The notes below the pieces were generated by a model that worked only from the letters and a program-made list of their open reading frames with translations, was not told the origin of the DNA and did no database searches. Below are positions 53,415-62,582 of a stretch of DNA of 64,000 bases, in pieces. The position numbers were made by a program, and so were the translations under genes. Numbering within the stretch: position 1 is the first letter of the stretch; the number at the start of each line of letters is the position of its first letter. Source of the stretch: Trichostrongylus colubriformis (lineage: Eukaryota; Nematoda; Chromadorea; Rhabditida; Trichostrongylidae). The stretch spans positions 22,073,743 to 22,137,742 of the forward strand of contig OZ022256.1 of the NCBI GenBank assembly GCA_963978905.1. The letters are read 5' to 3'.

Positions 53415-54303
53415 TAAGCTATAGATGTTGGTGGGACCAATAGTCGATCTGGAGGAAAGGAACGACAAGGCGGCTGCCGTTCAAGCGCTTTGAAACCTAT
53501 GGAGTTACTGTCAGTTGGAGGTAGAAGTTGGACAGGAGCAGAAAATTTATCCCCTCATCTCCTCGCATTTGTAACGCTGCACCTCGAAGGTTGTGAACTA
53601 AACGATGAGAACTTGGAAAGCATCCGCCCGGGCTACACCCGCGTCAGGTATGTGGGTCTTCGTCGGAACCAGTTAGTCCACCCAAGGGTTTTCTTAGCAG
53701 AAAAGCTTCCAGCTATCGCTTACTTGGATTGCAGAGAGAACAGATGCTGCTCCTTTCTGATACTACCGTCCTCATAACCTTTTTTATGTGAACGGGTGTT
53801 TCTTAGGTTCTTGAAAGTGGATCTGCAGTACATGTTGAGATGGCAATGCGCTAACATCGAGCAGATGTATCCGAGCAAGCCCTTGACACAGTGCGCATAT
53901 TTGAAGGTTACTCCCTTGCGAAATGCTTGGATAGGGCTAGAGTCCAATTTGTTTAGGTGTGTGGATGCAGTTCGGGAAGTCTTTCCAAAATGCAGCATCC
54001 ATTACTCCCACTCCAAATACCCCATCCTGACCGCGGACCCAGCGTATGATAGAAATCAAGCCTGACTAACTCGCGCAACAATTCCCTCGGTAGACGGCTC
54101 CTGCTGAGTTTGTTCTTTTCTGGAGAATAAATGCCTAGCCGATTTGTAAATCACTACATCATTCCGGTTTTGTAGCCGCAAGTACTTTATTTATTTCACC
54201 ATTTTAGTTAGTTGTGTTGACTTTAATGTTAAAGTTGATTTAATTGTGACAGACGAGGGCGTAGGTGTAGCAACCCCTTATGAGCCGCAGACGAGTGGCC
54301 GAA
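53410..54303. repeat. Segmental duplication unit B, copy 2
   Basis: Near-identical to 51995-52888; one substitution was noticed (GTTCGAGAAG against GTTCGGGAAG, synonymous in the gene). It begins at the microhomology TACCA shared with unit A's end. Confidence 0.95.
53499..54065 (+). CDS. Small leucine-rich-repeat-like gene, copy 2
   Basis: Both coding pieces encode exactly the same residues as copy 1 at 52084-52650. AATAAA follows at about 54126. Its upstream context is different: unit A ends 85 bases before the start, so any promoter or earlier exon in 50446-51994 is missing for this copy. Confidence 0.5.
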
Positions 54304-54349
54304 GTTTCTTCGAGCTTTTGTGACCACTTAGAGGGACCCACCGTATCGC

Positions 54350-54925
54350 AGGAGCCGCCAAGGAAGCTGTCGAAGCCGTTGAGAAGAAGTTAGTCCCTGA
54401 GAAATATGGCTGGTGGGAATGTTGAATATTTTTCCGATGGTGGGGTAATACTCTGTGGCCAGTACTTCCTATCGTTTGTAGAACCAGTCAGACACTTGAC
54501 CCAACAGCTGGCTGAGCTGAATTCGGGAGTTAACGATGGGGAGGAAAGGGACGAAAATGAAATGCGCGAAGGCATTGATGACCCTGGCCGCGCTGAATAT
54601 CGAGAGGACGTTGAGACGGAATCCGTAGAAGAGATTCGAGGCGAAGATATTGTCCACCAAAATGATGCAAGGATTTCGTGTCCCCATTTGTGTGAGTCTC
54701 ATTCTTTGCTCATGTGTGGCTCAATCGGCTATCATGTCAAGTTCTGCAAAGGTTTATTTTTTAGCTCATGGACAGAAATCGCTATATGCTACTATATTTA
54801 AATTGCATTTTGGGGTTAGCGAAGAAATGGCAAGTTTTTTGGACGATTTTTGCCAGGCCATAACTGATGTGTCCCTTCCAGAACCGGTCAGTCAAGCTTT
54901 TCTTCGCTTTTTTAATTTAGGATAG
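54350..54925 (+). CDS. Hypothetical gene pieces after the duplication
   Basis: A frame at 54406-54801 reads MAGGNVEYFSDGGVILCGQYF, SFVEPVRHLTQQLAELNSGV and an acidic stretch (REDVETESVEEIRGED). A second frame at 54650-54925 has VYFLAHGQKSLYATIFKLHF and GVSEEMASFLDDFCQAI, ending PVSQAFLRFFNLG. No known domain. They may be the N-terminal part of the transposon-like gene that follows. Confidence 0.3.
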
Positions 54926-55440
54926 ATTGGCATAGGATTTGCATATTCCTTAGGAATTATAAAGTAGGATAGGATTTGCATATTCCTTAGGAACCACAAA
55001 GCAGTGATGTGTTTTGTTCTTTCTAGTAGGCAGTAGCAGCTTGACATAGTAGGCAACTTTTTTACTCACATTGTGTGCTTTTTAACACTCTAGAGACACC
55101 ACTAGGGGTAGTGAAGGAGATGAGGAAAGAGTTAGTAGGCATGTAAACATGAATGAAATTGAATGAAACTTGGTTGTGAAATTTCATTTATGATTCTTAT
55201 GATGATTTCGATTTGTTCCACAATGCTCTGTGTGCCTTTGTTTTTTTGGTGGCGGTGATGATAGCAACAATGATGATGGGGAAAAATAATGGACCATAAA
55301 ATTACCTAGTGATGTCTTTAGCCGTATTTTGTGTTTTTACATGCTTTTCTTTTTACTTTTTTGCATGCTTTTGTTTCTTCTAATTTTATGCATGTTTTGC
55401 TTTTGATTTTCTTGTTTGTTTACCCGTCCCCTCTCTAACA
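54926..55440. other. AT-rich, possible intron or spacer
   Basis: Contains a 23-bp direct repeat (GGATAGGATTTGCATATTCC-type, about 54930 and 54968) and poly-T stretches, but no supported gene. Confidence 0.35.
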
Positions 55441-57050
55441 ATAAATAATACAGCACTACACACAGGCGCAAAAAATAATCTTAGGGATGTATTTAAGATT
55501 GGCAACTCAGTGAAGAAAGCTGTGTATGAAGCGGAAAGGCAATTCGCTCACAGAAAATCATACTACTGCATCTAGTGCAGCTCACGTTTAGGTGGTGCGA
55601 AGGCTGTTTGTGAAAATAACTCATGCCCGTTTCAAGGGTTTGTCCATTGAAGTGTTTAGCTGTGATCATCATCACGCTTTAGCCAGAGTGAGTTTAGTGT
55701 TTCTCCGAAGCGGTGCAAAATCATGAAGAGAACCATTGTTCACCGTTTGGACAATGCGCCGCAGCTGTCGTTGATTCTTGAAAGAGTCCTTCCGAGTATC
55801 ATTGAAGTTCACAGACGAATCCACCATGGCCAAGGGGTAGGCAGTTGCTCCGAAGTCTATATACCCTTCTATGAGTATTCCGCAATTAGTTACAGGTAGA
55901 ACGTGTCGAACGAAGTGAGATCCATTCGTTTCCCAAGTACCAGCGGTTCATTGAAATGCCTTCGGATTTTGAGGAGCGGAAGATTAACATTCTATTGACT
56001 ATCAATTTCGACGGTGTCAAGTTCAAGAAGCTCTCACAGTGTCACAGTTTTGCTAAAGTCTGGTTGTCTTTCCCCTGTTTATCATAATGTTTACACTAAG
56101 GTTCGAAGCCTGGCCCATATACAACCGTCTCGAAGGGCTACCATTCGAGGAGAAGAATAAGTTCGATAAATGTCATCATGGCGGGTATCACATTCACAAA
56201 GAACCCCCCCCACACCGAAAAACTTCTGGCAGAAATTTTCTCACGGTCTGTGACTTATGTCTCTGTTGGATGTGCTCGATTGTTATAATGAGGAGCAGCT
56301 GTCACGTTTCAGTCTTCGGCAGGAACTTATACAGATGAGGGAGAGTGGAATCCCTGTGGTAAACGAAAACGATGACTGCACACTCCCATACTGTGTCATA
56401 GACTTTGGCATGGGTTTTACAGTTTTGGCAATGACGAAGGAAATTCCTATAGCATTTAATGTTCCAGGCCTTGGAAACCCTGTACGACTTGCCCCGCTGG
56501 CAATCACAGCATGGTTGTATCTGTGCTTTTGCGGGTGAAAGGGCTGGTCATCAAATAATTTGGTTCCCAGGTCCCCTTTCCCGGGTGACCGTCGCGCATT
56601 TGATACTTCTTCGTCTCAAGGCATGAGAGGTTACTGTTCATGTCTGACCTTCAATCCGATTACTCAACGGTACAAGCACAAGGTATTCCGTATAGGGCAG
56701 ACGCAGATGATGGATATCTTGTCGGTGAATCGCATACCGGATGCTCTACATGTGATTTCAGAAGGAATAACATGTGACCTATTCAAAGGTGACTCAGTTG
56801 ACTGTTCTTCACTGTTCCCCATGACGGTGTTGAGCAATTACTTCAGCCATGTTCTTGGTGCACAGCCGCGTGACTGTAATGAAGATTCGCTCCGAGTGTC
56901 TACAGGGTTTCCACCACATTATTGCCACCACACCCAACTACACCTACGCTTCTAAGTTCATTCTTGGGATAGAGGATCTCCCTTGTACGACGGGGTCAGA
57001 GAAGGATGCTGTAAGTGAAGGATGCTCAAGCTATCTTCTCATAAATTCTT
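55440..57050 (+). pseudogene. Degenerate transposase-like gene (Tnp2/CACTA-like, tentative)
   Basis: Exon-like pieces with splice-type borders. About 55720-55845 reads TIVHRLDNAPQLSLILERVL. After acceptor GTTACAG at about 55895: VERVERSEIHSFPKYQRFIE and INILLTINFDGVKFKKLS, an L-x-x-N-x-DG motif of transposase-type proteins. 56100-56180 reads RLEGLPFEEKNKF. 56257-56440 reads LDVLDCYNEEQLSRF and LRQELIQMRESGIPV. About 56490-56580 (shifted) has a LYDLPRWQSQHGC and IIWFPG block. 56560-56955 has DILSVNRIPDALHVISEGIT, like the PD-x-LH-x(4)-G motif. Stops and shifts break it. The family name is uncertain. Confidence 0.4.
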
Positions 57051-57112
57051 GAAATTTCTTTCTCTGCTTTGGCTAATTTTAACTGTTCTTCGTTGTATTC
57101 CCGGTAGCAGCC

Positions 57113-57302
57113 GCGCTGAATATTTGTGCAGAGCCGGTAGGTGCCGTCGCAGTGCTAGCATACGGGATGGTGGTGCGGGTTCTGGAAAAGAGTGCAGAAA
57201 TGGTCGTCTCTGATTTTGACGGAGTGCAAGACTCAGCGAAGTCCATGAAGTTCTTGTTGTACGCCATCGAACCGACTTTGTTCACGTTTAAAGTCCATGT
57301 GA
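57113..57302 (+). CDS. Exon-like coding segment, function unknown
   Basis: Between acceptor GGTAGCAG and donor CAT|GTGAGT lies an open segment reading ICAEPVGAVAVLAYGMVVRV, LEKSAEMVVSDFDGVQDSA and KFLLYAIEPTLFTFKVH. The borders and composition look exonic. No domain recognised. It may belong to the transposase-like gene upstream. Confidence 0.35.
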
Positions 57303-57412
57303 GTATTGTAGTATTATCCAAAAAGGTTGAATTCAAGAGTACGATGGTGTATTTGGTTCAGGGCACCGGACAGGAGGGGGGGGGGATGGTCGCACCTGTA
57401 GCTAAGCGATAA

Positions 57413-59280
57413 TTTCCTCTAGCCCATCGTACAGTCGATATCTGCCTCTCATACACGAAAAGAGGCACCGCTACCTCGCTGGCTGAATAGCAAATGGGTG
57501 TAGGCCATCTTGAAATGGTGGCCGCCATAATTTATGGGTTCGGAACCAAGATACTCATATTACCGTAAACTATACGTTTATGTTAATGCATTGCTACCAT
57601 AGAGTTCATTGATGCGTGCAAGAACGACATGTCGGTATCCATTTAGGAGAAGAAAAATGCATTTTTATTTTAGGCCATACCAGTCATACTATTAACGGAG
57701 TCTAATGGAGACAAGCAGTCCAGCAAAGCATGCTTGTTGTTCACGTTGTTAAATCGTTATAATTTTGTTGCAGTGGTGCATGTAAATGGTTCAATGCACA
57801 TTGTTCAAATAAAAATTAAAGCCCTTTAAAACGTTCCTATCAATATTATCATCATCACGAAGCGTACCAGGAGAAAAGATCATTGCTGTCGCTGTTTCAT
57901 GACTGAGGATAGCTCCACAAGACCTTGTGCAGCAACTCAAATCCTGAGTTTCAGGTATCATCGAAGTGGCATGTAGTGAAAAATACCTAAAACAGTTGAC
58001 TCTTCCACATGCTTCACAAAGCTGTCAGAAGTTTTTAATGTCGATGGCATGTGAGCCGAAAATCCAGGACCAGGAAGTAGATCAATCTCCTGCTTGACCA
58101 GAGTTTTGGGAGTAAGGGTAAGTAAGCAAGGTCCATCGCGTTGAACTCTGCTATAGATTTTTGATATGGAGATGAGAGTTGCCAGTGTTAAATTGAACTA
58201 TACGGAGCGCTGAGCTCGGAAAAATTGACCTCATCAGGCTATCTAATGTTCCAGTTGCTAAGGTACTCCTTTCCTCCTTTTGTGAGCCTATTGATTGTTG
58301 AAAAATTGTCTTCAAATTTGGCACTGCTGAAGGGGATGACGACAGCCCACCTGATGACCCAAGAGTGATTGCGATCCTCGTTGATCTGAGATAAACAAGG
58401 AGGAAAATTGTCTGAAAACTTCGCTTGTGGATGTGACAACTTGCTCAAGAAATGGGTTATACTCCTACATATCACACGAATGCACTCCTGGCCTGTTGCA
58501 GTTGGGCTAGTTCACGAAACGTGAACACTTTGCCTTTTTCTGGCCAATGTGGCGATATGTAAAGTCCATACATATAGTTTCCTCCTGTGGACTGCCCACA
58601 ACGAAAAACTCCTTCAATCCATGTTTATATTTCCTGAACCGTTTCTGGTTATTAAAGTCCACGAAACTTATCAAGGCACAGTCACTGGGCTTGCCGGCAG
58701 AAAATTGGACATTGCAACAAAACCTCTAGTTAGTTGACAGAGAATGGTATCAACCAAACTGACTTAGTTTCTTAAGCTCCACAAATTGTGTAGACCGAAT
58801 TGTGACAAAGACCAGTGACGATAACTCGTTAAATTTGGGCGGTATTCATAGCGCATTCACATTCATGAAAAAACAGTGAGAAAAAAAGGAGAGAGGAACT
58901 ACCATTAATACAATTGCGATGTAGATGAATATAATTGCTAATTTTGTTCACTGAACACCCTTTCATATTATCTACATCTTAAAGCAGGAGAACAGTGCAT
59001 GGCGGATCGGAAAACGGAAGCCACAAATGTATGTCCTATCTGATAGCCACGAGAGATCATCTTGTTAGGCCAACCACCCTCCTAATTCCTCTACTGCCCT
59101 TCCAATCACATCTACTGCAAAGGCAGGAGGCATGGCGCATACCCAGAGGAAGGATCGCAAACGCTGAGGTATTCGTTTTACTGCTTTGCTGCCAGAAAAA
59201 CTGTTTAGGAAGTATGGGGCTGCTTCTGAAGTTTTGAACGCCCTCTGTGTGGCGCTGTCACGCTCTTGATGGCAAAAAAA
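57413..59280. other. Intergenic, no gene supported
   Basis: Nearly 1.9 kb with only short frames and no recognised motif. A G9 run followed by ATGGTCGCA lies just left at 57377. Confidence 0.4.
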
Positions 59281-59640
59281 ATTTCCTCGACATTACCTCG
59301 ACTCAGGTATCTCAAGATCTAAGCAACGTGCAAAAGAGTTTGAAAGCGCTTCAGAAAGAGCAAAGTCTCTAGTTTCAGGAAAACAACTATGGTTGCAAAA
59401 TATTCAGCACGAAAAAAGTTATAACTGTTAGAATTCAAAAAAACCCTCATGCAATTTTCATTTTCCTCGACTAATCCTCGACTCGCGTATCTCTCGCATT
59501 TGTCAACATTTGAAGCAACTAAAATAGTCTCTAGAAAGAGCCAACCTAATTCTTTAAAAAAAAAAACAACTTTGGTCCCAAATGATCAAAAATGAGGAAA
59601 GTTATGATCGTTCAAACAAGGCCTACTTGTGCAATTTTCA
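59281..59640. repeat. Two-copy tandem repeat, about 180 bp per unit
   Basis: Unit 1 begins TTTCCTCGACATTACCTCGA and unit 2 (about 59462) TTTCCTCGACTAATCCTCGA. Both go on with GTATCTC, AAAGAG..AAAGTCTCTAG/AATAGTCTCTAG, ACAACT-TGGT, AAAGTTAT and end TGCAATTTTCA. Diverged by roughly a quarter by eye. Confidence 0.8.
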
Positions 59641-59854
59641 GCCATTTTTGTCGATTAGCGTGCTCCAGTTCGCACGCCGCGAAGTAGCCGCAGCCCTGCT
59701 TCGCGTTTTGAATGTTACTGCGATTTTTACGTGTTTGATTTTCTAGTCGGTATTTTCTTTGTTTTTTTTATTTGAAATCAGTTACTCGTATTGTTTACGT
59801 GAGCTTTATGTTTGAATGTTTTCTATGCTCATTTCTTCATGTTTTTTTTTTCAG

Positions 59855-60782
59855 ATTTGCGTCGCTCACGTCGTCGAAATCCACACTCGTCCCGAAGCAA
59901 GGTATGTTGCTTTTTTTCAGATTTTGTGATATATATTGACTGTTTTTCATGGTTTCTCGTTTTGTTGATGTGCTGTGCAATGTTTCAATGTTTTTTATGC
60001 TTCTTTTATGTATTTTTTTTTCAGGAATGCCGCTCGCACGTGGATTGAACTGGAAATTGTTTGGAAAGAAGGGTTTGTTGTTTTTGTTTTAATTTTTGCA
60101 ATGTATATTACCTGCTTTTCTTAGTTTTTCGTTTTGTTTAGGTGCTGTATCATGTTTGAGTATTGTTTATGTTTATTTTATGTGCTTTTTTCTGGAGGGT
60201 CGCTTTCCCACGTCGAGTGTGGCTGAAAACTGCCCGGAATAGAGGTTTGTTATCCTTTCAGATTTTGTGATGGATATTACCTGCTTTTTATATGAATTTA
60301 GTTTTTCGTTATTCTCATTAGGCTCAGTAATATAAATGTATGTGTTTTTCTTCAGGAGCGACGCATCCGCACGTCGAGTGAAGCGGAAAAGCTGTTTGGA
60401 AAAGAGGTTTGTTGATTTTCTTCCGGATTTTGTGATGGATATTACCTGCTTTTTATTCAGATTTAGTTTTTCGCTCGTTATTCTCATTGGAACTAAGTAG
60501 TATCAATGTATATTTTTTCAGGAGCGCCTCATCCGCACTTCGAAGCGGGAAGGCTGTTCGGAAAAGAAGCCACAACATATTACACATATTGATCAGAATG
60601 TGCTTTCGTTGAATGACTTCGCTATTTTTTTCGAATATTGGTTGATTCCGATGACCAGAGATGAAGAATTAAATAATAAAAACTTTGAAAAGATTTATTT
60701 GCAGAGGGTAATCAGTACAAACACACAAAAACACAGCAGTGAGATACCTAGCAATAAGGCAGCAGAACCTTACAAGCTGTAA
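59855..60782 (+). CDS. Tandem micro-exon array with a terminal exon
   Basis: Five exon-like units start at 59855, 60025, 60195, 60356 and 60522 (spacing 161-170). Each is preceded by T-rich TTTTCAG, and the first four are followed by a GT donor. Lengths are 47, 48, 50, 51 and then the terminal exon. The fourth reads ERRIRTSSEAEKLFGKE and the fifth starts ERLIRTSKREGCSEKK and stays open to a stop at 60780-60782 (HIDQNVLSLNDFAIFFEYWL and LNNKNFEKIYLQRVIS). Unit 3 has lost its AG (CTG instead of CAG). Introns share GATTTTGTGATGGATATTAC. It looks like repeated duplication of one exon plus its intron. The encoded repeats are basic and charged. Function unknown; expression is not shown. Confidence 0.45.
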
Positions 60783-60960
60783 ATGATAAGAGGGGGGGGG
60801 ATCGCATATGAGACCCGAAGAGGGGGGGGGTCGCATTGAAGCGGCTATTTTCCTCGACCCCTGTGAGTGCCCTGATGGGGTTGCAGTAGTTGACTTACTT
60901 ACATCTGCAGTGTCTCATCGATCATGCAATCCTGGAAGACCTTTGTGACGTGGGATCACC
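60783..60960. repeat. Two G-run/TCGCA motifs
   Basis: GAGGGGGGGGGGATCGCAT (60792) and GAGGGGGGGGTCGCATT (60821) lie 30 bases apart, with AGACCCGAA between them. Similar G-run plus TCGCA strings are at 47720, 48058 and 57377. Confidence 0.6.
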
Positions 60961-60987
60961 ATACCATTGAAGTGCTAGCTCTTTCGA

Positions 60988-61440
60988 ATGCATGCATCTC
61001 GACGGTTACAGCTTCCCATTACCCAATGTACAACGAAGGCCGAGGATGCTGTTGTTGAAAAGTATGCACAATTCGCAGTCCTTCTATGCGTAACTACATT
61101 ATACACCGAACTTTCTTCGGTCTATGGTTTTCTCCTCTATAAACATATGGTGAAGAGGTTGAACAAGGCAACCCAGTTGGTGAACAATGTGTTCATGGAC
61201 CGATTGCAAGCAAAACTCAGAGCAGATGAAATACCCTGTTCAGGTTACATATACTCAGGAAAGACTGGTTGTGGCAATGGTGGTATACTTAACAAATTAT
61301 CTGTCAGACGTTCTACGGGCTATATCATGCTTGATGATGGTTGGTACGTGCCGCGATCAAATACGATGTCATTCAAGGACCTGCTAATAGAACATCAGCA
61401 CCATTTCATATCTAGGCGGCGCCTTACATCATTCAGGTAA
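60988..61440 (+). pseudogene. Hypothetical transposon-associated gene piece
   Basis: 150 codons open: MHASRRLQLPITQCTTKAED, YGFLLYKHMVKRLNKATQLV (resembling the Y-G-x-L-x-KHxVRxLNKAxQLV block of transposase-linked proteins) and DRLQAKLRADEIPCSGYIYS. No catalytic motif is visible. It lies in the same orientation as the transposase-like pieces at 55-57 kb and probably belongs to the same large element. Confidence 0.35.
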
Positions 61441-61499
61441 GAGGTAGATAGGTAGGGGGAATGAAAAGGAAGCTTGAGGCTGTAGGGACTGTTTCAGTT

Positions 61500-61660
61500 C
61501 ACGACTGCGTGGAGCGAACAACATGTACTTATCTGCGGTTTACAACAACAGGGTGATGGATACGACGCAGGAATACGTGTGTGCGCAGAGAATGCCGCTT
61601 TGAAAAATGCGAGCACTAGATTGCCGGATGGATCATTCCTAAGCGCGAAAAACCTGACTA
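61500..61660 (+). pseudogene. Ulp1-like cysteine protease remnant
   Basis: A plus frame reads EQHVLICGLQQQGDGYDAGI followed by RVCAENAALKNAS. This matches the Q-x-DG-x-DCG-x-x-VC block around the nucleophile of C48/Ulp1 proteases, with Ala where the catalytic Cys is expected. Such protease domains are carried by several large DNA transposons. The frame stops near 61665. Confidence 0.4.
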
Positions 61661-61664
61661 CTTA

Positions 61665-61913
61665 ATGGATAGTGCGGGAGTCTTTCCCATTCAAGGTAGA
61701 GCTTGCTTGCGTCGAGTGGTTTGTAGTACAACGAAGGATAAGTGTTCTTTTTTCCAAGCAACTGACCTAAGTCAGTTGATGGAATACTGGCGACGCGCGT
61801 TGCGAGCGCGCCCCGAAGATCATACTTCTCAGAGCGTTGATTTTATGAGGCTGTACTTGCTTCAGTTAAGTTTTGAGACCACTTGGACTAGCCACCATTG
61901 CCATAATCTTTGA
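61665..61913 (+). CDS. Hypothetical 82-codon frame
   Basis: Reads FFQATDLSQLMEYWRRALRA and DFMRLYLLQLSFETTWTSHH. No domain recognised. It continues the direction of the preceding pieces and may be another exon of the same degenerate element. Confidence 0.2.
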   Translation: MDSAGVFPIQGRACLRRVVCSTTKDKCSFFQATDLSQLMEYWRRALRARPEDHTSQSVDFMRLYLLQLSFETTWTSHHCHNL

Positions 61914-62334
61914 TCCAGTATTTATTACTTTAGGCGTGCAATCCATCACGGGTTGTTTAAGAATACAAGTACCAAACGTCAGGTAGATACCAAAAAAGCC
62001 CAATCTCAAGGATCTTTCAGAGGATATTGCTGACACATTGATAAATTGGTTGTGGTGAAAAAGACAGCTAAAATGTCACTGTTAAGGACTAAATTCATCT
62101 TGGCAGGCTGTTGTTTTGATGGTTTGAATTTGTATGCCCCGGAGAAACATCGATACGGCAAGGGCTAAGAAGTTTCACAATCTCAAGGACCTGCGCTTGT
62201 ATTGGAGAACAACTTTGCGAAGCGCACTAACGTGTGCAATATAGGTGTCCCTTTTTGTACGGAAACGTAGAGCAATATGAAGATATAATACATAATTCAA
62301 CATGTAACCATTTCAATAATTCTCGATTGTTTAG

Positions 62335-62389
62335 GGCTGACATTAGACAATACCTGCCCAAAAACGACCGCCTTGTGCCTCGCCCTGTA
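62335..62389 (+). CDS. Possible small exon
   Basis: Acceptor TTGTTTAG, then an open stretch DIRQYLPKNDRLVPRP and donor CCT|GTAAGG. Good splice borders, but no domain and no clear partner exon. Confidence 0.25.
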
Positions 62390-62399
62390 AGGATTTTCT

Positions 62400-62582
62400 T
62401 TAGTGTTTTCTAACTAATTCCTCAGGCACATCAAAAACATCTGTTTTAGAAACGACAAAGAGTTGATAGTTCCCAAAGTGAGCAAGCAGGACCCTCTGCC
62501 CAGTGAACACGGGTATACGCCCCGGGTCTTCTTTACAGTACTCACATATAGTATACATATTTCCGCACTCACAATCAGTCAC
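62400..62582 (-). CDS. Possible Cys-rich exon, unknown
   Basis: The minus frame TDCECGNMYTICEYCKEDPG with C-x-C-x(6)-C-x(2)-C spacing could bind a metal; then VFTGQRVLLAHFGNYQLFVV and a stop follow. No family recognised; chance is possible. Confidence 0.2.
   Translation of the reverse strand: MTDCECGNMYTICEYCKEDPGRIPVFTGQRVLLAHFGNYQLFVVSKTDVFDVPEELVRKH

Noticed and set aside
58223..58236. Minus-strand CCTGATGAGGTC as a hammerhead core
   Set aside because: No complementary stem II followed by GAAA was found downstream.
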